NCBI GenBank assembly: GCA_035509415.1
Contig: DATJLQ010000090.1
Span: 1 to 56,720, forward strand
Origin: DATJLQ01 sp035509415
GTDB lineage: Bacteria > Pseudomonadota > Alphaproteobacteria > JACZXZ01
DNA length: 56,720 nucleotides
Direction: 5' to 3'
Below, one piece after another: positions 50,913 to 56,720 of the stretch (position 1 is the stretch's first letter; every line of letters begins with the position of its first letter). Made by a program: the position numbers and the translations under genes. The notes under the pieces are model-generated. The model did not search any database. It saw only the letters and a program-made list of their open reading frames with translations, and was not told the DNA's origin.

Positions 50913-51365
50913 TCAGGCCGCGAGCTTCGAGCGCCAGCCGGCGTCGGTCTCCTCGAACGTCACGCGGTTGAATCCCCGCGCCTTGAGCTCGGTCAGGCGC
51001 TCGATCATCTCCCAGATCTTCGCGTTCCCGTCGCTGCGCTCACGATACAGCGCCCGGACGAATCGATCGGCGGTGACAGGCACGCGGCCACGGCGCTCCC
51101 AAAGCGCGACCGTCTGGGCATCGTTCCCGAGCAGCTCGGCGAGCGCACCCTGCGTCAGGCCGAGCTCCTTGCGCAGGTATCGGAATTCCGCGCCGCTGAG
51201 CTGGGACTTGTACGCGATCAGGACCTTGGCGATGGCCGCATGGAGGCCCTCAAGGTTCTCGATCGCCACCGCCTTGCCGTGGGGTGTCGACTTCAGCCGA
51301 TAGCCGTTCGCGAGCCAGATGTTCTGTAGCCCGCAGCTCGTGTAGTGGAACATGGCCTTCCTCAC
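50913..51365 (-). CDS. XRE-type antitoxin of a DUF4258 pair
   Basis: 150 residues. The helix-turn-helix EFRYLRKELGLTQGALAELLGNDAQTVALWERRGRVP lies in the C-terminal half, and the N-terminal part (CGLQNIWLANGYRLKSTPHGKAVAIENLEGLHAAIAKVL) resembles antitoxins that pair with DUF4258 proteins (HigA/MqsA-like). The GTG start overlaps the toxin gene stop by GTGA. Confidence 0.85.
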   Translation of the reverse strand: MRKAMFHYTSCGLQNIWLANGYRLKSTPHGKAVAIENLEGLHAAIAKVLIAYKSQLSGAEFRYLRKELGLTQGALAELLGNDAQTVALWERRGRVPVTADRFVRALYRERSDGNAKIWEMIERLTELKARGFNRVTFEETDAGWRSKLAA

Positions 51366-51667
51366 ATCGCGCTCTTGATCACCAGGTCGCCATCATCGTC
51401 GATCACGACGGCGACCTTGACCCGGTCGCCCAGCACGATCCGTTCGACCGCGCACTCCCAACCGCCCTTGAGGCTTGGAGCCGGCCCCTCGGTGATCGCC
51501 CCGTTGAGCAGGCATTCGATTACCTGCCGGCGCGTGATTTTCCGCTGGAGCAGCCTCGCCTCGGCGTGGGCGGTGAAGAAAACGCGCGCGCTATCGCCGG
51601 CCGCGGATCGAATCAGCCGCAAGGCCTCGGGCCTGGACATCCGCGTCGGCCGCCCGCCAGCCATCAC
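51362..51667 (-). CDS. DUF4258 putative toxin
   Basis: 101 residues: SARVFFTAHAEARLLQRKITRRQVIECLLNGAITEGPAPSLKGGWECAVERIV, DRVKVAVVIDDDGDLVI, the DUF4258 fold, related to RelE-like toxins. The gene order toxin then XRE antitoxin, with a 4-base overlap, is typical. The AATTATTATAGG region near 51675 may be its promoter. Confidence 0.83.
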   Translation of the reverse strand: MMAGGRPTRMSRPEALRLIRSAAGDSARVFFTAHAEARLLQRKITRRQVIECLLNGAITEGPAPSLKGGWECAVERIVLGDRVKVAVVIDDDGDLVIKSAM

Positions 51668-51742
51668 GAGAACCCATAATTATTATAGGTTGCCGGTCGT
51701 TTCAAGGTGTTTCGGTGCGGCCCGCCGATCGGCGCGCTCATG

Positions 51743-51937
51743 TCACGATGGCCGCGCATCGCAGCGCTCGGCCGCCCGGTCGGCAATCCAGTCGTCGATC
51801 TCGTCCTCAAGCCAGCCGATGCAGCCGAGGCCGAGCTTGATCCGGCGCGGGAATTCGGCGCGCCCCTCGAGGCGGTAGATGGTCGAGAGGCTGAGGCCGA
51901 CCTTCCCGATGACGTCGCGTTTTCTGAGAACCTTCAT
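51743..51937 (-). CDS. AlpA-family excisionase/regulator
   Basis: 64 residues: KVLRKRDVIGKVGLSLSTIYRLEGRAEFPRRIKLGLGCIGWLEDEIDDWIADR, the classic AlpA fold. Located next to the integrase, it is the likely recombination directionality factor. ATG 51937 is chosen; a longer open frame upstream is non-coding. Confidence 0.88.
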   Translation of the reverse strand: MKVLRKRDVIGKVGLSLSTIYRLEGRAEFPRRIKLGLGCIGWLEDEIDDWIADRAAERCDARPS

Positions 51938-52077
51938 GGCACGCTCATCCCTGAATAGCTTTTGGGATGAGAATATGGGTTCGTTTTGGGAATCCGGTCC
52001 GCGCGCGCATGGCGGTCGGATCGAGGGTGCGACACCGCCGGCGCGGGCGATCGGCGGGCGGGGAAATTCGGGTTGGA

Positions 52078-53580
52078 TCACGCCGGCATACGCGGTTTGA
52101 ATTCGACGATGTTTTCCCCCGACGACGGTTGCAGGATGCCCTTCAGCTTGACCTCCCAGAGCGTGAGCAACTGGCGCTTTTCCTCGAGGTAGGCGTAGAG
52201 GTCGTAGATGCGATGAAGCTGCGACATGGTGTGCCCGATGACGAGCTCGCGCACGATGTCTTCCGATGGAATGCCCGAGAACTCGGTGCGCACCGTGCGC
52301 CGGAGATCGTGGAACCTCCATGGCGCCGGCCCGAGGAGCCAGTGGGTCGACGGCGCAATCGCCTCAAGGGTCCCCACGATCCGCCCCGTCGCCTTGTCGG
52401 GGGCGCCAACTTCAGTCAGGCGGATGTAGCCCCATCGATCTTTATGTCGAACCGCCAGGATCTGCCCCGCGGTGGCCGCGGCGAAAGGCGCATGGCCTCG
52501 ACTTGACAGTTGGATTTGCTTCCCGACCTTTCTTGAACTCCCCGCCAACGTGATCGTGGGCGCGCGCGGTTCCGGCAGCTCGGCCAGAAGGTCCTCCGTG
52601 ATGCACCGGTCCAGAATGTCCTTGGCTCGGCTGAATGCCGAGCATGGCCGCGCACCGCCCGTCGTCGAGAGAAGAAAATCGCCCTCCGACCAGCGGGGCA
52701 AGGACTGAAGCAACGCCAAGGCCTCGGGCGGGATCGGCACCAAGTGTGCGGCATCGGCCTTCATGCGCTCAGCCGGAATGGTCCAGAGCGCGCGCTCGAG
52801 ATCGAACTCGCGCCAGGACGCCTCGGCGACCTCGGAAAGCCGCTGGCCGGTGAGCAGGAGAAGCCGCGTCATCGTGCCAAAGGGGTATCCGACGCGCTCC
52901 GTCGCCTTCCACAGGCGCCGGATTTCCTCATGGGTGAGGGTGCGGTCGCGTTCCTCTTCGGGACCGACCAGGGCGTCTATCTTGATCCGGTCGCACGGCG
53001 ACGATTCGATGCCGTAAATCTCCTGGGCGATTGCCCAGTTGTAGAGCCCCCGGATGTTCTTGAGCAAATGCCGGGCCGCGTAGGGCGTGCCGCGTTTGTT
53101 GACCTCGCGCACGAATTCGACGATCTCCCGACGCGTGATGTCGGTGATCGGCCGGGCGCCAAATCGGGGTAGCAGCTCGCGCGCGAAGTTGGACCTCACG
53201 TCGGCGCCGCTCCGCAGGTCCTTGACCCATTCGGCGAGATAGTCGGCGGCGATCGCGGCGAAGGTGTTCTTGCGCTGCACCGCCGCATCGCGGAGACCTC
53301 GCTCCGACTCTTCCTTCGGATCGATGCCGCGCTGCATGTTCTCGATCGCCCGTCGCGCCTCGCGCCTGGCCGCCTCGAGCCCGATAGCGGGGTAGGTGCC
53401 AAGGAAGCGCCGCAGTAGCCGTCCCCGCACGCGCCGCATCACCATGAACGTGATCCGGCCCCGGTCGGTCACCCGGACACCGAAGCTGGGCACGAGGGCA
53501 TCCCAGACGTAGAAGCGCTTGCCCGCCAGCGCCGGTTTGAGCGCCTTCAGCGTGCGATCGGTGATAACCTTGTGGTCCAT
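52078..53580 (-). CDS. Tyrosine recombinase (integrase) of the tRNA-Pro element
   Basis: 500-residue P4-like integrase. The N-terminal arm-type domain (about 1-90) has SFGVRVTDRGRITFMVMRR and RRFLGTYPAIGLEAARREARRAI. A core-binding domain follows, then the catalytic domain with Arg in LLLTGQRLSEVAEASW, HDLRRTVRT, GHTMSQL and a Tyr near IYDLYAYL. Family members are usually about 400-430 residues; here roughly 80 extra residues (about 345-425) stand between RAKDILDRCITEDLLAELPEP and WRFHDLRRT. It directs integration at the 3' end of tRNA-Pro. Confidence 0.95.
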   Translation of the reverse strand: MDHKVITDRTLKALKPALAGKRFYVWDALVPSFGVRVTDRGRITFMVMRRVRGRLLRRFLGTYPAIGLEAARREARRAIENMQRGIDPKEESERGLRDAAVQRKNTFAAIAADYLAEWVKDLRSGADVRSNFARELLPRFGARPITDITRREIVEFVREVNKRGTPYAARHLLKNIRGLYNWAIAQEIYGIESSPCDRIKIDALVGPEEERDRTLTHEEIRRLWKATERVGYPFGTMTRLLLLTGQRLSEVAEASWREFDLERALWTIPAERMKADAAHLVPIPPEALALLQSLPRWSEGDFLLSTTGGARPCSAFSRAKDILDRCITEDLLAELPEPRAPTITLAGSSRKVGKQIQLSSRGHAPFAAATAGQILAVRHKDRWGYIRLTEVGAPDKATGRIVGTLEAIAPSTHWLLGPAPWRFHDLRRTVRTEFSGIPSEDIVRELVIGHTMSQLHRIYDLYAYLEEKRQLLTLWEVKLKGILQPSSGENIVEFKPRMPA

Positions 53581-53611
53581 TTTGCCTCGCTCGGGGGCCG
53601 ACGACGCGTCC

Positions 53612-53631
53612 GGGGCAACACCGGGGCAACA
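53612..53631 (+). repeat. Paired GGGGCAACA arm-site candidates, right end
   Basis: GGGGCAACA at 53612-53620 and 53623-53631, 11 bp apart, between the integrase start and the right att copy. They match the pair at 32490-32510 in sequence and orientation; both pairs are followed by GAT. Confidence 0.7.
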
Positions 53632-53760
53632 GATGGTGCCGGAATTGCGTGATAGTCCCTGAAACGAGATGATATAGCTATTGTACGAGTTTTCAAGGGA
53701 TTACGTGGCAGGTAGAGGATGAATTGAAACTTCCTGAAACGGCGAGAAAGTGAATGCCTA

Positions 53761-53809
53761 CTGCTTTGGGAGCAGGAGGCCGCAGGTTCGAATCCTGCCG
53801 CCCCGACCA
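53761..53809 (+). repeat. att direct repeat, right copy (tRNA-Pro 3' fragment)
   Basis: 49 bp identical to 32384-32432: the displaced 3' half of the original tRNA-Pro gene. It marks the right boundary of the element. No 5' half is present, so it is not a functional tRNA. Confidence 0.93.
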
Positions 53810-53824
53810 TCGGTTTTCGCCATC

Positions 53825-54196
53825 GTGCTGATCGCCGCCTTCATCGTCCTCGGAGTTGCGCTCCTGCTTGGCGCCGTGCTCGCGCTCTCGTATTTACGCG
53901 AGGGAAGCGGTGCCGCGCCGTCGCGCGCGCTCGCAGCACTCCATGGCGCGATGGCGCTCGGCGGATTGGGCTGCCTCGTGCTGGCGATCCAGGGGGCCAC
54001 GCGCGGGACGGCCACGGGCAGCGCCGATTTCGGCGCGATCGCCGCCGTGATGATCGCGCTCGCGGCCGCGATCGGCGGGACGATGCTCGCGATCCATCTC
54101 CTTCGGCGGCGGGTTTGGGGCGTGCTGGTCGCGATCCATGCGAGCCTCGCCATCGGCGGCTTCGTCATCCTCGCCGTCTACCTGATCGCGGGATAG
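53825..54196 (+). CDS. Small multi-helix membrane protein
   Basis: About 123 residues, nearly all hydrophobic, with four predicted membrane helices (VLIAAFIVLGVALLLGAVLALSYL; LHGAMALGGLGCLVLAIQGA; FGAIAAVMIALAAAIGGTMLAIHLL; VLVAIHASLAIGGFVILAVYLIAG). The open frame extends back through the tRNA fragment, but a real start cannot lie inside the att repeat, so GTG 53825 is used. Function unknown. Confidence 0.65.
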   Translation: MLIAAFIVLGVALLLGAVLALSYLREGSGAAPSRALAALHGAMALGGLGCLVLAIQGATRGTATGSADFGAIAAVMIALAAAIGGTMLAIHLLRRRVWGVLVAIHASLAIGGFVILAVYLIAG

Positions 54197-54244
54197 GGCG
54201 CGCCGCCGCGGCCTTGCGTCCCGGGCCTTTCCCCGCGTCCCCGG

Positions 54245-54337
54245 TCCGTGCTACGCGCTGCGGTCCCGAGCGGACCCGAAGGGCAACCGTGACCCTCGCC
54301 TCGCGCAAGACCCGCCTCGATCCCTTCGCCGCCGCGA
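54245..54337. repeat. 93-bp duplication, copy 1
   Basis: Matches 55275-55368 with one substitution and one 1-base indel. It corresponds to the upstream region and first codons of the EamA transporter gene, here as a stranded fragment before the hydrolase gene. Confidence 0.9.
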
Positions 54338-54391
54338 CCCGGTCCGCGACCCACGCACTCGGGAAAAGTGCGATTTCCTCGGGAGGTGACG

Positions 54392-55222
54392 ATGATCGTG
54401 AAGTTTGCGAGATGGATCGCGGCGGCGGCGCTCGTCGTCGTGCTTTTGGGCGCCCTTCCGTCGGCGCGCGCGGAATTGGCGCCCGACAAAATCGGCATCG
54501 TGATGATGCACGGCAAGCTCGGCACCCCTCTCGGCGGGCCCAACGCCCCCGGCGGCCGGATCGTCTTTGCGTTGCGCCATGCGGGATATCTGGTCGCGAC
54601 GCCGGAAATGTGCTGGTCGCGCTATCGCCGGTATGACAAGCCCTATCCCGATTGCGTGGCCGAGGTCGACAGCGCGATCGCAACGCTCAAGTCGGAGGGC
54701 GCCGTCGCGATCGTGGTTTCGGGTTTGAGCCTGGGCGGCAACGCGACCCTGCGTTATGCCGCCACACACCCCGAGCTGCTCGGCGCGATCGGCTTCAATC
54801 CGGCGGACGACCCGCACAACAAGGCGCGCAACCCGGAGGTCGCCGCGGTCGTCGCGCATGCCCAGGCCCTCATGGCGCAAGGCAAGGGCGACGAGACGAC
54901 CGAGTTCTTGGACACCAACACCGGCCCCCAAGGCGCTTACAAGGTGACGCTCGACACGACCCCGCGCATCTATCTGAGTTTCTACGGGCCCGGTGCGGTC
55001 TCCGGCCTCGCCGACAATGCGGCCCAGATCAAGGTGCCGCTCTTGTGGGTCAAGGGCGGGAAGGACCCGACCCAGCGCAACGAGCCCGAATACGCCTACG
55101 ACAAGGTGCCCGCGAACCCGCTGAATAAATTCATCGTCGTGCCCACGAACCATATCGAGACGCCGGACGCGGCGGTCGAGCCGGTGCTCGCGTGGCTCAA
55201 GGCGCTGGCGGCAACCCGATAG
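54392..55222 (+). CDS. Exported alpha/beta hydrolase
   Basis: 276 residues with a signal peptide (FARWIAAAALVVVLLGALPSARAE). The hydrolase fold shows VMMHGKLGTPLGG, a nucleophile elbow SGLSLGGNATLRYA (Ser near 113), an Asp candidate in KGGKDPTQRNE and His in VVPTNHIETPDAAV. It resembles dienelactone-hydrolase-like or esterase proteins acting in the periplasm. ATG 54392 has GGGAGGTG upstream. It is bracketed by the 93/94-bp repeats. Confidence 0.88.
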   Translation: MIVKFARWIAAAALVVVLLGALPSARAELAPDKIGIVMMHGKLGTPLGGPNAPGGRIVFALRHAGYLVATPEMCWSRYRRYDKPYPDCVAEVDSAIATLKSEGAVAIVVSGLSLGGNATLRYAATHPELLGAIGFNPADDPHNKARNPEVAAVVAHAQALMAQGKGDETTEFLDTNTGPQGAYKVTLDTTPRIYLSFYGPGAVSGLADNAAQIKVPLLWVKGGKDPTQRNEPEYAYDKVPANPLNKFIVVPTNHIETPDAAVEPVLAWLKALAATR

Positions 55223-55274
55223 GAGTAGGACGGGGCAAGGCTTCGGCCGCGGTCGGCTTGGCTTCGGTCGCCGA

Positions 55275-55368
55275 TCCGTGCTACGCGCTGCGGTCCCCGA
55301 GCGGACCCGAAGGGCAACCGTGATCCTCGCCTCGCGCAAGACCCGCCTCGATCCCTTCGCCGCCGCGA
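55275..55368. repeat. 94-bp duplication, copy 2
   Basis: The copy at the 5' end of the EamA gene, including its GTG start; see 54245-54337. Confidence 0.9.
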
Positions 55369-56237
55369 TGCTCGTGGTGCTGTGCGCGAGCTGGGGCGTG
55401 CAGCAGGTCGCGGTCAAGATCGCGAACGAGGGCATTCCGCCGGTGCTCCAGGTCGGGATGCGCTCGCTGATCGCGGCACTTCTGGTCTGGCTCTGGGCGC
55501 TCGCGCGTGGCGTGCCGCTGTTCCGGCGCGACGGCACGCTCGGCCTCGGCGCGCTCATCGCGGCGATCTTCGGCAGCGAGTTCGTGCTGATCTTCCAGGG
55601 GCTCCATTACACGACCGCGTCCCACGGCGTGGTGTTCCTCTACAGCGCGCCGTTCTTTGTCGCTCTCGGCGCCCATTGGTTCATCCCGGGCGAGCGGCTG
55701 AATGCGGTCAAGGCCTTGGGGCTGGTGGCGGCGTTCCTGGGCGTCGCCTTCGCGTTCGGCGACGCGTTCCATCTTCCGTCGCGCACCGAAATGCTGGGCG
55801 ACGGCATGCTGCTCATCGCCGCCATCCTGTGGGCGGCCGATACGGTAATCATCAAGGCGAGCCGGCTCTCGACCGTGAGCCCGGTCAAGGTGCTGTTCTA
55901 CCAGCTCGCGGGCTCGGCGCTCATCTTCCTCCCGCTCGCGCCGCTCGTGGGCGAGCCGGGCCTCGGCACCCTCACGCCCGCCGTGGTGACCGCGTTCCTC
56001 TACCAGACTGTCTGGGTCGCGGCGATCACCTATCTCGCCTGGTTCTGGCTCATCACGCTCTATCCCGCCTCGGTCCTCTCGGCCTTCACGTTCCTGACCC
56101 CGCTGTTCGGCGTCATCGCCGGAGCGACGATGCTGGGCGAGAAGGTGACCCTGTCGCTGCTCCTGGCGCTGGTTCTGGTCGGCTGCGGCATCTATTTGGT
56201 CAATCGCGGGCCGCGTCCGGCGGCCGTGCGCGCTTGA
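55320..56237 (+). CDS. EamA/DMT-family transporter
   Basis: 305-residue drug/metabolite transporter with ten predicted membrane helices and two EamA repeats (MLVVLCASWGVQQVAVKIANEGIPPVLQVGMR; WAADTVIIKASRLSTVSPVKVLFYQL; SAFTFLTPLFGVIAGATMLGEKVT). Probably an exporter of small metabolites. GTG 55320 is used as start; an in-frame ATG at 55278 would add 14 residues lying inside the duplicated segment. Confidence 0.92.
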   Translation: MILASRKTRLDPFAAAMLVVLCASWGVQQVAVKIANEGIPPVLQVGMRSLIAALLVWLWALARGVPLFRRDGTLGLGALIAAIFGSEFVLIFQGLHYTTASHGVVFLYSAPFFVALGAHWFIPGERLNAVKALGLVAAFLGVAFAFGDAFHLPSRTEMLGDGMLLIAAILWAADTVIIKASRLSTVSPVKVLFYQLAGSALIFLPLAPLVGEPGLGTLTPAVVTAFLYQTVWVAAITYLAWFWLITLYPASVLSAFTFLTPLFGVIAGATMLGEKVTLSLLLALVLVGCGIYLVNRGPRPAAVRA

Positions 56238-56344
56238 GGGCCGCAAGCCGAGGCGAACCCTTGAAGAACGGCCGCCCGTGCCGTATAGCTTGGGCCCTGC
56301 CGCAACCACGATTCGGCGATCGGGCGAAGCTTCGGGGAAGAACC

Positions 56345-56638
56345 ATGGCGAAGGTGCGCATCTACCGGCCGGCCAAGACCGCGATGCAGTCGGGCTGGGG
56401 CAACACGCGCCAGTGGGTGCTCGAGTACGAGCCCGGGCGCGAATGGCACGACCCGCTCATGGGCTGGGTCTCGTCGGCCGACACGAATCGGCAGGTGCAT
56501 TTGAGATTCGCGAGCGAGGCCGAGGCGGTGCAATATGCCGAGCGGCACGGTCTCGACTACACGCTGGTCGAGCCCAACGCGCGCAAGATCAAGCCCAAGA
56601 CCTACGCGGACAATTTCAAGTATAATCGCGTTCTCTAG
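56345..56638 (+). CDS. NDUFS4/ETC-type Complex I accessory protein
   Basis: 97 residues: MAKVRIYRPAKTAMQSGWGNTRQWVLEYEP, DPLMGWVSSADTNRQVHLRFASEAEAVQYAERHGLDYTLVEP, KIKPKTYADNFKYNRV. This is the bacterial homologue of the 18-kDa Fe-S accessory subunit NDUFS4, which in alphaproteobacteria belongs to respiratory Complex I. It is a useful marker of the lineage. The remaining 82 bp of the window hold no gene. Confidence 0.93.
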   Translation: MAKVRIYRPAKTAMQSGWGNTRQWVLEYEPGREWHDPLMGWVSSADTNRQVHLRFASEAEAVQYAERHGLDYTLVEPNARKIKPKTYADNFKYNRVL

Positions 56639-56720
56639 GCGGGCGCGTGCTTTAGGCGAGTGCGCGCGCTCCAGGCGGGTCGGCGCGCCAGGGGGATCGG
56701 CAAGGGCGCGCGGCCGGCCC

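Larger units (their letters stand above)
32433..53809. mobile_element. Integrated prophage-derived element at tRNA-Pro
   Basis: A 21.4-kb insert between 49-bp repeats of the tRNA-Pro 3' end. It has a tyrosine integrase next to the right repeat, AlpA-like regulators, a DUF1376 replication gene, Mu-like tail genes, two toxin-antitoxin pairs and several broken genes. No terminase, portal, protease or capsid gene is seen. It could be a decayed prophage, a tail-bearing satellite or an island that captured phage parts. Gene density and GC are less uniform than in the flanks. Confidence 0.92.

Noticed and set aside
53750..53824. N-terminal extension of the membrane protein into the tRNA fragment
   Set aside because: The residues are a translation of the att repeat and could not be part of the gene before integration.

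Overview
The window is very GC-rich chromosomal DNA, most likely from an alphaproteobacterium. Three things point that way: a small NDUFS4/ETC-type Complex I accessory protein at the right end, a GcrA-like regulator in the integrated element, and Rhizobiales/Rhodospirillales-style Mo-hydroxylase, LodAB and BTLCP genes. The order or genus cannot be fixed from sequence alone. Genes are tightly packed, and many junctions are 4-base ATGA or GTGA overlaps, a habit used here to choose several starts.

Left chromosomal part (1-32355). It opens with a BTLCP-type cysteine peptidase and a complete NitT/TauT-type ABC transporter (binding protein, ATPase, permease). A GYD protein and a small Imm-superinfection-like membrane protein follow. 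At 4792-7167 lies the most unusual gene: a soluble hybrid histidine kinase (PAS, HisKA, HATPase, REC, HPt). Its N-terminus is a tyrosine-recombinase arm-type DNA-binding domain followed by an AT-hook. Its own AT-rich promoter carries three copies of ATTTAGGTAC and a palindrome. A BY-kinase/polysaccharide co-polymerase and two TPR/Sel1 proteins come next.

From 11.1 to 25.4 kb sits a molybdenum hydroxylase system in two blocks. The maturation operon (MoxR AAA, VWA CoxE-like, two XdhC-type proteins, a MoeA-like/MobA-like fusion) is at 11156-16131. The structural genes (CoxG-like, then small, large and medium subunits) are at 20941-25391. The large subunit has AYRGAGR at the active-site loop, as in form II CoxL-like enzymes, so CO need not be the substrate. 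Between the blocks lie a Tat-exported LodA-like quinoprotein with its LodB-like flavoprotein, an LLM flavin enzyme and palindromic intergenic repeats. An ArsB/NhaD-type transporter, a DUF192 protein, an XRE regulator with a perfect palindromic operator candidate, a hydrolase, a family 3 solute-binding protein, an O-methyltransferase and an MscS-type channel lead up to tRNA-Pro(TGG).

Integrated element (32433-53809). A 21.4-kb element is inserted at the 3' end of tRNA-Pro, bounded by perfect 49-bp direct repeats and carrying a tyrosine integrase at its right end. Paired GGGGCAACA motifs at both ends are likely integrase arm sites. It holds a HEPN/Ymh-type gene, two toxin-antitoxin pairs, replication and regulatory genes (DUF1376, AlpA, GcrA-like, J-domain, WYL-TerB) and a Mu-like tail module (tape measure, hub, spike). 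No terminase, portal or capsid gene is seen. The stretch from 36.4 to 39.0 kb is a graveyard of broken genes (DUF2182, P5-like virion protein, Dam, ParB-like, DUF5131) with a 213-bp duplication. It is best read as a decaying prophage or tail-bearing island.

Right chromosomal part (53810-56720). It has a small membrane protein, a secreted alpha/beta hydrolase, an EamA transporter and the NDUFS4-like protein. A 93/94-bp duplication brackets the hydrolase.
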